Shown here: positions 55,850-64,000 of the stretch, piece by piece
How the letters are laid out: each line of letters starts with the position of its first letter
Position numbering within the stretch: position 1 is the first letter of the stretch
Origin: Heterocephalus glaber
Taxonomy: Eukaryota; Chordata; Mammalia; Rodentia; Bathyergidae
Reading direction: 5' to 3'
Assembly: GCF_000247695.1 (NCBI RefSeq)
Contig: NW_004624881.1
Coordinates: forward strand, 3,353,872 to 3,417,871
Length of the DNA stretch: 64,000 nt
Notes under the pieces: model-generated
Seen by the model: the letters and a program-made list of their open reading frames with translations, nothing else
The model's database searches: none
Told to the model about the DNA's origin: nothing
Program-made: the position numbers and the translations under genes

Positions 55850-56640
55850 TTTGTGAGAGCTCCATCCCTGATTGTCAGGGAAATGGAAACCAGAACGACA
55901 GTGACCCAGGATCTCACTCTAGTTAGAAAAGATATGTCAAAAAAAGTAAAGATAACAAGTGCTGTAGAGGGTGTGGAGAAGGAGCTCAGGCACATCACTG
56001 CTGGGAGTGTAAATTGGTGCAACCACTATGGAAACTGTAGGTTCCTCAAAAAAATTAACAATTAAAATGCCATATGATCTAGCAACTGTGTATATCCACA
56101 ATAAATAATCACATTGAGGGGACATCTGCCAGCCATGGTCATCACAGCACTACTTAGGACAGCCAAGAAAAGGCCTGGGATTTAGCTCAGTGGGTCTGCT
56201 GCTTGCCTTGCAAGCACAAGGTCCTGACTTCAATCATCAGTACCAAAAAACAAAAAGGGCTGTCTAAGTGCTCTGAAACTGAAGAATGGATGCAGCCACA
56301 GAAAGAATGAAACCCTGCATTTGTAGCAATGCTGATGGAAATAGAGCTCATGATGTCAGGTGGAATATGCCAGACACAGAAAGATAAATGCCATACATCT
56401 CATGGAAGATAACAAAGCTGATTTCGTGGAAGTGGAGAGGGAAATGGTGGTTACCAGAGAGAGCAGAGGAGGAAGGTGCAGGACAGGTTGCTCGATGGTT
56501 ACTAAGTTATAGTTAGTATGAGAAACTCCATGGTGCAACAGCACAGCAGAGTGACTGTAAATTATTACATATATTGTTATATGTATCAGAAATTCAGAAG
56601 AAGATTTTGAACATTTTCATCATAATTTCTGTGTCTAAAG
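55850..56640 (+). mobile_element. LINE-1 3' end fragment, interrupted by a SINE
   Basis: Phrases 'gaaatggaaaccagaacgacagtgac', 'ggagtgtaaattggtgcaaccactatgg', 'gccatatgatctagcaact' and 'gtggaatatgccagacacagaaagataaatgcc' are the conserved C-terminal ORF2 and 3' end of an L1. They appear in the same order as in the L1 at 1310-1790. The SINE at 56,172-56,257 sits within it. The copy is 5'-truncated, as usual. Confidence 0.82.
56172..56257 (+). mobile_element. ID-like tRNA-derived SINE, plus orientation
   Basis: 'ggcctgggatttagctcagtg' (A box) to 'gacttcaatcatcag' (B box), then 'taccaaaaaacaaaaagg' (A-rich tail). The best view of the family's forward orientation. Confidence 0.85.
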
Positions 56641-57543
56641 AGTTCAATGTATTTATACTGACTTGAACAACACAATTTATACATGTATCCAAAATATCAC
56701 ACAGTGCCCCATTGATATGTACAATTTTATGTTTTTATGTATCAATTAAATCTGATTAAAATTTAAGAGATCTAAGCATGTTTGTGTTTGCTGGTAGAGA
56801 CAGAACACTAAGGACCTTTGAGTGACATACTCCTAGATCTGCTCCCTGTGCCCTGTGCAGTTGGATACATCACATGAAATGGGGAGCAGCATCCCCTCCT
56901 AAACTGGAAATGGCCATTGGGGTAACCTCAGAACACAGGTTGTAGGAGGGCCAGCCTGAGGTATGACAGCCTAGGGAGAGAAGGAAAACTGAAGGTATTT
57001 TCTCTCCACACTCCATGAGTCCTAGTGGTGTATTAACTGCACCTGGAGAGGGTTGGAAGTTATGTAAATGAAGCAAGAAAATTTTCTAAAGTCATTAAAG
57101 TGAAACTATTCTTGTAGCTAAACATGAACAGGGGATTTTGACTATTTAGTGGGGGAATCAGCTGTGGAGATTTCCTAAGAGTTTATCCAGGGGAAAGGGA
57201 GAGGCATATAGGAGAGAGCAGAGGGGAGAAGGGAAGGATCAAATTATCCTGTAGGACCCACCAGCCCCAGCTGCTCAATGTACTACTGATACTGTTTTAT
57301 TCTTCACTTTGGAGGCAGAAAAATTAAGTTTACTTGTGGATCTTATAATAACTAAGTATAGCAGACAAATACACAATATAATAATACTCATACTGACAAA
57401 TATTCAGTTATGACATTTAACATATTCAAATAAATGGACCCTACAATTTGGTAGTTCAACAGACTCCGTTCCTCAATACTTTGTATTACAAAAGATGCCA
57501 AATAATCTTAATATTTGACTTTTGAATTCACCTAATATCAGTT
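56641..57543. other. Unassigned DNA
   Basis: No gene or recognisable repeat. A GA-rich run near 57,180-57,240 is low complexity. Confidence 0.5.
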
Positions 57544-57735
57544 AACTTTGAATTTCTTATTTTTACTTATTTAAAATTAATTTTATTGGCACATTTTCAT
57601 TATACAATATAATGACATTCATCATTGGAAATTTGCACCTTTACATAATCTCTCTTGATTCTTATATTTTCTCCATTCCCCTATCCTCCCTTCAACCCCT
57701 CCATCCCTCCCTATTTACAAAGCTGAATTTCAAAT
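57544..57735 (-). mobile_element. LINE-1 3'UTR fragment, minus orientation
   Basis: The reverse complement reads 'tttgtaaatagggagggatgg', then 'ttatgtaaaggtgcaaat', 'gtgccaataaaattaa'. This parallels 'tttgtaaatagggaagggtgg', 'catgtaaaggtacaaag' and 'gtaccaataaaagaattg' of the L1 3'UTR at about 1965-2145. Confidence 0.8.
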
Positions 57736-58060
57736 GGTATTCCTATTATAAGTATCAAGCAGACTCAAGAAATCTATGTTGTTTGAAATTCAGAAATGAG
57801 CTTTTTTTTGTTGGAAATGTCTAATAACTTCAGAGATTTCAGACTAAATTTAATGTTAAAAATGAATACAGAATCTTATGAATACTTTCTAAACTTAATG
57901 GTGACCCCATGATATTTAGAAGAAAAACATGTAAGTCTCCACTGGAGATTGGAAAGTCATAACTGAAAAGTTCCATTTACATAAAGTTATCCTGGTTTCC
58001 TGAATGAACACAACACATGCTTTGTGTTCAGACTTTTATTTGCAGCTTTGCCTAAGTCAC
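57736..58060. other. Unassigned DNA
   Basis: AT-rich, no gene seen. It borders the 3' end of the right-arm receptor pseudogene. Confidence 0.5.
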
Positions 58061-58073
58061 AAGCATGTCATTG

Positions 58074-59010
58074 TCACACAGAAGGGCCACTCATCTGCTC
58101 AAACACTGCACACCTCTGGGCCAGCATCCTGAGAGCCGCCACCACCTCCTTGTTCCTCAACCTGTAGATGAGGGGCTTCAGCATGGGAGTAAGGACATTG
58201 CTGAAAACAGAGAGTGCCTGGTCCTGCTCCCGACTGTGAGAGGAGGTGAAAGTCATGTGGATGAAGATGTTTGGTCCAAAGAAGAGACTCAGGACTGTGA
58301 GATGTGTAGAGCAAGTGGCCAGAACCATTCTCCCACCCTTGACCAAGTTCATGCAGAAGACAGGAAGATAAGCATGTAGGAAGCTATGACAAGAATGAAA
58401 GGGATGAGGAGCCAAACAGTGCTTATCACCACCATACTGACTGGAACACAGAGCCGTCCTCACAGGAGAGCTTGATGAGCACTGCAACCTCACAGAAGTG
58501 GTGGATCTCCCTGGAGCCGCAGAAAGGAAAGGGCATGGGATAAGTGCTGTGGATGAGGGAGCTGCCTGAGCCTGCAGGACAGCACCCAGCAACAATGTGC
58601 AGGCAGACATGGGTGTTCATGAAGGTGGGGTAGCACAGAGGGTTGCAGACAGCCACATAGCATTCTTAAGCCATGAGAGTCAAGATGAGGCACTCTCTCA
58701 TTCCCAGCCTGAGGAAGAAGAAGCTCTGTGTTCCACAGCCAGTCCACGAGATGGTCCTCTGGCCTGTGAAAAAGTTGAAGGCCATCTTTCAGATGATGGT
58801 GGACATCAACATCAAGAGAATAAGGGAGAGCTGGCTGGGGAGGATGTACATGGGCATGTGGAACCGAGAATGGCCCCAGATGAGGACGATCAGGTGCCTG
58901 TTTCCCAGGAAGGTGAGGGTGTAGAGCAAGAGGATCACAGATTTGAGGATGATGGAATGACTGAACTTGGGGAAGAGGCCCAGGAGGAAAAGTCCATCCC
59001 ACAAACTTGT
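58074..59010 (-). pseudogene. Olfactory-receptor pseudogene, right copy
   Basis: Inverted duplicate of the receptor at 40,525-41,137, but extending through the whole gene. The minus-strand frame shows LLGLFPKFSHS, the TM1 GN motif (FLGNRHLIVLIWG), MPMYILPSQLSL, PFPFCGSREIHHF, then the TM5-TM7 region in the open 178-codon segment 58,610-58,074: TM6 (VLATCSTHLTVLSL) and the TM7 end PMLKPLIYRLRNKEV, a variant of the olfactory-receptor NPxxY box. It carries the same stops as the left copy (TGA after STII, TAA in the DRY region) plus its own frameshifts. The reverse-strand frame 58,597-59,016 is a shadow. Confidence 0.9.
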
Positions 59011-59049
59011 TCCTAGGCATCAGACAGGAAAGGCACTGGGTTGGAATAG

Positions 59050-61683
59050 ACAGGCAATGGGTCCATCCCATGAGGTGGGTAAATGAAAAACAGGGATGAG
59101 ATTCTTGGGTTTTGCAGTTACAACCTGGTCCTGGGAGGGTACAGGAGGACTGGCCCACCTTGGTGATGCAATGCACTCCATCTGAGAGGAGGTTTAAACA
59201 GGAGGAGGGAGGCTGTGCAGAGGGCAGGACACTGAGGGCATTCAGGTCTGGGACTCAGTTTCTCTGATGCAGCAGCTCAGGTCTTTTGCTGGGAGAAAAT
59301 TCAGCAACAGTAAGGGAGGGTGTTGAGGAGACAAATGAGGTGGTCCTGGGGGAGACAAGTGAGGTGGTCCTGGGGGAGACACTGTGGGGTTGTTTCCTCC
59401 TCTGTGCCCACCCTACACCACCCTTAAAGCACAAAAATAATTTTAACATAAATCAAATAAAAGCTTCATTTAATTGTAACAAGGCTGCGGAACAAACAAA
59501 ACAGATTGGAAGCGCTGACATTCAGCACAGGTTTTGTGTCAATCTGTGGGTCAAACAGTTTAACCTTCTCTCTCACTGGGGATTCTCAGTAAGTGCCCCT
59601 GTCACATCAGAGGCATTTTACCATATATTGCAAACAGCTGCCTAAACTCTTATTAAAATGGAGAATATTGAAAAGAATGATCAACTTCTCTGCCTCTTCA
59701 CATCCATATAGTGTGATTTTTTTTAAATTGGAGAACCTTGTAAACTATGGGTCCACTTTATACAATTATAAACCTAAAATTTTAAAAACCATTTGAAATC
59801 ACAATATTCAATGAGATGATGAACTTACAAATTTTTGGAATTATAACTTTACCTTCATAAGGTTATGAACTTGCAACTAAAGAATAAAACTAACAAAATC
59901 TCAAAACAGATAAAAGTGTAAAGAAGCTAATGTTTAAACATTAAAACCTAAACTGCAAAAAAAAATCAAAATGTGTTTAACTCATTTGTTTTCATTTAGT
60001 AGTCATTATTTTTAAAATTTCACTAAATATTTTGCATAAATGTTAACAATGAAACAAATGTCCAAACTACACTGCATGTCACTTTTTTGGAAATAAAAGT
60101 TTTGAATCATAGAGAAAACTATAAACTGAAAATATTATTTGAGTAGAAATACAAATTGTCAATATAAAAAATTCTCAATTATCTATTAAATTGTGCCCAC
60201 AAAATTAAGAAAATTTCATAATTTAGTTTGATGGAATAAACATGCATTCAGGGCCAACTTTGAACATATTTCCATTATTTCCTTAGTAGATATTTTGAGT
60301 AGGTGGGTCTACTTGTCTACTCAAAATGAGGAGAACAGTGTTATGCATACTAATTTATAGGATTTTACTGACCTTTGAAAAGTCTTCCAGATTAAAATGA
60401 TCTAGTTCATTTTGGAGCACCATGTGACCTTATTGTTAGAATGAGTTGAGGTTGTGCCAGGTGTACATACAAGGCAGTTTCAAATACACTCATCATCAGA
60501 GTCATAACTCAGTAAGCAGACAGGTTTTCTAAATTCAAAAGCACAAATTCAGGGTAGAGTGCTGCTTGGTTACTGAGTTTATCTACATGGTGGTGCCTAC
60601 TCCTTATTATACAAGGTTTGATCAGACAAAAATCTTATAACACTTATTTAATTGCTGTGACTGGTGTAGATAGTCAAACAGAAATGAGCCTTGCAGTTTT
60701 CCCACACACCTGAATTCTGAGCATCCTAGCAAACACATATCAAAGACTGCCATGGATTGTTTTTTTTTGCCAAACCACCAAACTCCAGCATCTGTGAGAA
60801 TTAACAATAGCCATAGAAATTCTCTGCAGAATCAACTTTACCAGGAAAAGTACAGGATGTGCTGTACCCCAGTTTGACACCTAGCTTAAATTCTCTTAAT
60901 CACCACTCCCTCCTGTGGCTTAGAGTTGCTGATGGCTAGATTTTCTGTGATCAGGAGTAATCTCTCCCTACTCAGCATTAAGCCTTTTTTACATTAAAAA
61001 ATGAATGCAGTTGGTTAAGGGTAGGTGGGCAGTCATAAATTTTTGGAAATGAGTTCAGTAGCTATGATTCACTATTACTATTGAGGTGTAGAAACTGGTT
61101 TGTATGTCAAGTAAGATTTAACTTTGCCCACTGCTTAGTAATCCATCATTAATGATTTAGAAGTCTTTGGAGCCAAAGACCCAGAAAGACAGAGTCCCCA
61201 GACTTTAATTAGCTTTGATCTCAGACCAAAATATTGCACCTCAGAAATTAGAGGTAATTGTGTGATGCAGATGGTCCTCACTACAGAAAATATTGAATTG
61301 TTTCCAAATTCCTAGTCCTATCTCTAGAGTGCAATGTTGACAAATGACAAGGAAAATGACCAGATGCTCTCAGGGACATGTAATCTATTCAGCTGTGCGA
61401 AGACAGATGTCCCATATCATGTTAGATTTTTTCGCAAATTCTGTTTTTATGTTGTGTCAGTTGCTTCTTTTTTGTTTTATAAGTGTGTGTGTTTGTAATA
61501 TGTAATAGTTGTATTTGTTTTTGGAAATTGATGTGAGAACATATTTTTATAGTTTTCTATTCCTTTGTCATTCTCCATTAAATTCCTCTCCCCTGAGATC
61601 TTTCCCCATCTCAAAAAAGCCTGATTTTTTTTTACCATCTTTATTTTACTCTATTTGTATCTTGGATTTCTCATGTAAAAAAT
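59050..61683. other. Duplicated host flank, no gene seen
   Basis: Mirror of 38,793-40,480 and 20,659-21,557 joined directly. The join near 60,765 ('ttgccaaaccaccaaactcc') is the empty site of ERV-B. A duplicated 'gaggtggtcctgggggagaca' lies at 59,338-59,380. Otherwise AT-rich, without coding motifs. Confidence 0.75.
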
Positions 61684-62207
61684 TGTTGGGAGAAATTCTA
61701 TATAATTTTGGTGAAAAATCATTTGATTAGGCCTTGTTCTTCTGTCTACAGGTCAGCTGTGGGATTTCAAGACAAAACTTCATTTTGGCCTCTGGTCACA
61801 GCTGAGACCTCAATGGTTCAGTGATGCTGTGATGCTTCAGGACAAGATTACACCAGCTGAAGTCATCCTGGGAGGAAGAAAATCCTCATCCACTCAGTTC
61901 CTCATTGTTCTTGGATTTCCACTGTCCCCCAGTCATTTGTTACACTTTGTTTATCCTGTTGTACTGAACTCTCTGCAAGTCATTTGTTACACTTGTTTCT
62001 CCTGATGTACTCAATAAAGGTTCAGTAAGTTGGGTGGGGGTGGGGGTTCATCTTTGCCATCCAGAGCAGCCCTGATCAGGCCCAATGCTCAGCTTCTTGT
62101 CAAAGTCTCATTTTTTTGTACCTTTCCTATATAATAAATTAAATTGCCTTGTGCTGCCTTGGCTTGCAAGAGACTAGGACTTATTGCAGTGGTTCTGGTT
62201 CCCTACA
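61684..62207 (+). mobile_element. 5' LTR of class II ERV, right copy
   Basis: TGTTGGGAGA to CCCTACA, with AATAAA at 62,013-62,018. It contains a partial internal duplication ('gtcatttgttacactt' near 61,932 and 61,979). It is followed by the primer site. Confidence 0.92.
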
Positions 62208-62209
62208 TT

Positions 62210-62227
62210 TAGTGCCCAAAGTGGATG
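62210..62227 (+). other. Primer-binding site, tRNA-Lys type (degenerate)
   Basis: TAGTGCCCAAAGTGGATG resembles the tRNA-Lys(1,2) site TGGCGCCCAACGTGGGGC at about 13 of 18 positions. This supports a class II assignment together with the dUTPase and the double zinc-knuckle gag. Confidence 0.6.
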
Positions 62228-62379
62228 TGAATCAGTTTCGGGGTGAACTCCCCTGTGAGACAAACTCGGATTAAAGAGACACCACTTGGTTCTCAGATGA
62301 TTTCTGGACTCAGAGGAGGGACACTGGCGGTAAGTGTGTCTAGCTGGGGGTAATTTTCTATCTTTGTTGAGTTACAAAT

Positions 62380-63810
62380 ATGTGTCAGTCTCTGTTATCA
62401 GAGCAGTTTACCTTCGCCAAATTACTTAACTTGCTGTTAAATCAAGCTATGTGTTTGGTAATGAAGGATGGTGGATAGATTTGTTGAAAGACATACCAAT
62501 GTACATCCCATCTTTTCCCCAGGAAGGGACAACTAAATAGCATGGGAATGTGGAGGTACCATTTTCCATGAAGCCAGGTGAAGGGGTGATCATCTTTCCC
62601 CCTACACGCTCCCCACTTGGGTCTTAGTCCACTCTGCTGTCAATTTCTCTCAGTCAGTTCAGGAGACCACGGTTACCCCTTCCCCAACCCGCCCTTCTGC
62701 CCAGGCTCCCCCTTGTTTGGCTTCCTTCCCCTGTTGTCTTTCATCTCACTTTGGCTTCAGCTCTACCAGCACAGCAGGCTAAAGGGACTCTAATTCAGTA
62801 GCTCCTCAGCCTCCTTGGAGGTCTTTGAAAGGTGTTGTTGTCACTCTTTTGAAGCCCACTTCTGGGGCCACTCTGTATTGCTGTACCATGCATAAGGCTA
62901 TGACATCGAGCAAGTTGTTTGGAGACACTTTGTGCTTTCCTATCTCAATTTTGCCTGATCCTGAGAACTCAAAGGTGGACAGGTATGTTCATGCCTCATT
63001 TACTTTTAACATCCTAAAGGACCTCAGGCAGAGCATGCTAACTAATGGCATCCAAAACCCCTAGACAGTGAGTGGGCTTGTTGGACAATGTACTTCAGAC
63101 CTATTCTCTTGTTCCACGTGATGTTTTTCTCCTTGCAAAAATGTGCCTGTCCCCCTCTGAGTATCTATATTTTGAGGTAGAGCTGCATTCATTAATCAGG
63201 GAACAGGCTCATAAGAATGCTCAGGGAGATACTCAGTGGAGAGAAGTTACTATTGATATGTTATCTGGCATGGGTGACTTTTTGGTTTAACCAGGCAAGA
63301 CGGTTGCCCAGTGTTACTCATTCACCAGTTAGAGGAACCTCCTGCAGATAGTTGGGATTCTGTGCCAGATGATGGTGTGCTGATGCAATCTTTTACTCAA
63401 ATCATGCAAGGGCTATTAGAAAATTACACAGATTTTGTAGTGAGATTACAATAAATTATTAGAAGGCAGATTTCTAATTCTCAAGCACCAGACATCTGAT
63501 TTTACAGCTAGACTATGAAAATGCTAATACGGATTGCAAACAGGTGATAAATCTTGTTTGCTCCTCAGAAGATCTTGGAGCGTATACTAAGGCATGCCAA
63601 AATATTGGGTCTCCTATATACAATTTGGCTCTGATGGCTCAAGCCATCTCCCAACGTGGAAACATGGGCCATCTCAGAAAAAACTGCAAAGTGAAAGTGG
63701 CTTTACAAGCTGACCCAGAGCCACTGGGTCAGACATTCAGTGAAAATAAGTTACCACCTGGCCTTTGCCCTCGATGCTGAAAAGGCATTCACTGGGCTAA
63801 AGATTGAAAC
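62380..63810 (+). pseudogene. gag: Class II ERV gag, right copy
   Basis: Matrix begins at 62,380, but the second codon reads TGT (Cys) where the left copy has GGT (Gly), which would abolish myristoylation. Capsid is in 62,825-63,064 (FPISILPDPENSKVD and KDLRQSMLTNG). The major homology region is near 63,400 (FTQIMQGLLENYTDFVVRL), followed by a stop. Nucleocapsid: the first knuckle has lost its CXXC pair through a deletion (RGNMGHLRKNC near 63,660). The second reads CPRC-stop-KGIHWAKD-stop (63,765-63,810), and both stops are shared with the left copy. Betaretroviral Gag usually runs about 600 residues. This one is broken throughout. Confidence 0.83.
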
Positions 63811-64000
63811 TCTAAATATGATAGGGATGGTTAATTGCTGCTGGGAAATGGAAAACGAGCCCTTCTCCAGGCTTGGGAAACAATAGGGGATTATGGCAGG
63901 GGGCTCCAGTCCCCTTGAGTCAGCAGTACCTGTTTCAGACCCATGCACAAGTACAAAATCAGATGACATGGGTGTCCAGAGGGACATTTCTTAACCAGTC

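Larger units (their letters stand above)
58398..64000 (-). repeat. Right arm of the large inverted duplication
   Basis: The reverse complement matches the left arm (17,792-41,137) once the two later insertions there are removed, with both arms about 5.6 kb. Content in plus-strand order: receptor pseudogene (-), flank, class II LTR and gag (+). It has no equivalent of the 18,260 solo LTR or of ERV-B. The arm continues past the window edge. Confidence 0.93.
61684..64000 (+). mobile_element. Class II (betaretrovirus-like) ERV, right-arm copy, cut by window end
   Basis: 5' LTR (61,684-62,207), Lys-type primer site (62,210-62,227), then gag to the window end in plus orientation. It is the inverted duplicate of 17,511-20,658. 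Shared inactivating stops show common descent. Confidence 0.9.

Noticed and set aside
56172..56257. tRNA-gene-like sequence
   Set aside because: A/B-box-like parts belong to an ID-type SINE with an A-rich tail, repeated elsewhere in the window. No tRNA cloverleaf is supported.
58597..59016. 139-codon acidic plus-strand frame, and its mirror at 40,348-40,926
   Set aside because: Antisense shadow of the olfactory-receptor pseudogene. The mirrored copy exists only because the receptor is duplicated.

Overview
The window is mammalian nuclear DNA, almost certainly from a rodent. It is AT-rich and intergenic, dominated by L1 LINEs and endogenous retroviruses (ERVs), with degenerate olfactory-receptor copies and at least four copies of a short tRNA/ID-type SINE (A-box-like 'tttagctcagtgg', with an A-rich tail). 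The SINE type points to a rodent. A hystricomorph or similar lineage is only a guess. I see no intact host protein-coding gene, no conventional tRNA or rRNA gene and no CRISPR array.

1-16.7 kb is L1 and satellite. An L1 3' half (+) is followed by an L1 5' half (-) carrying a solo class II LTR, then a ~350-bp-unit satellite block (4.44-6.59 kb). An L1 5' half (+) follows, then a second, diverged block of the same satellite (9.80-13.23 kb), then an L1 5' half (-) whose 5'UTR ends in a ~47-bp tandem repeat. Three of these L1s keep the 5' end and lack the 3' end, the reverse of ordinary L1 truncation.

16.7-41.1 kb is the left arm of a large inverted duplication. It holds a dead betaretrovirus-like (class II) ERV on the minus strand (LTR, Lys-type primer-binding site, gag, dUTPase), flanking DNA, and an olfactory-receptor pseudogene (+). 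Later insertions interrupt it: a solo LTR with a 6-bp target duplication in gag, and at 21,558-38,792 a full-length class I provirus (ERV-B, minus strand, tRNA-His-type primer site). ERV-B is itself interrupted by a SINE in gag and by a second class I provirus (ERV-A, plus strand, tRNA-Thr-type primer site, 25,412-33,635, 4-bp target duplication).

41.1-58.4 kb is the spacer: mostly unassigned AT-rich DNA with old L1 and DNA-transposon remnants, a ~240-bp-arm inverted repeat (46.26-47.05 kb), a PRKCI (atypical protein kinase C iota) processed pseudogene (-), a 220-bp Tc1/mariner-like MITE and an LTR-like segment.

58.4-64.0 kb is the right arm, the reverse-complement partner of the left arm: olfactory-receptor pseudogene (-), flank, then class II ERV LTR and gag (+), running off the window. 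It lacks the left-arm insertions, so it serves as an empty-site reference. The inferred order is: class II ERV integrates and decays, and the olfactory receptor becomes a pseudogene; the block is duplicated in inverted orientation; a solo LTR and ERV-B enter the left arm; ERV-A enters ERV-B. The elements do not form a pathway. The interest is in the layered history and the satellite/L1 organisation.
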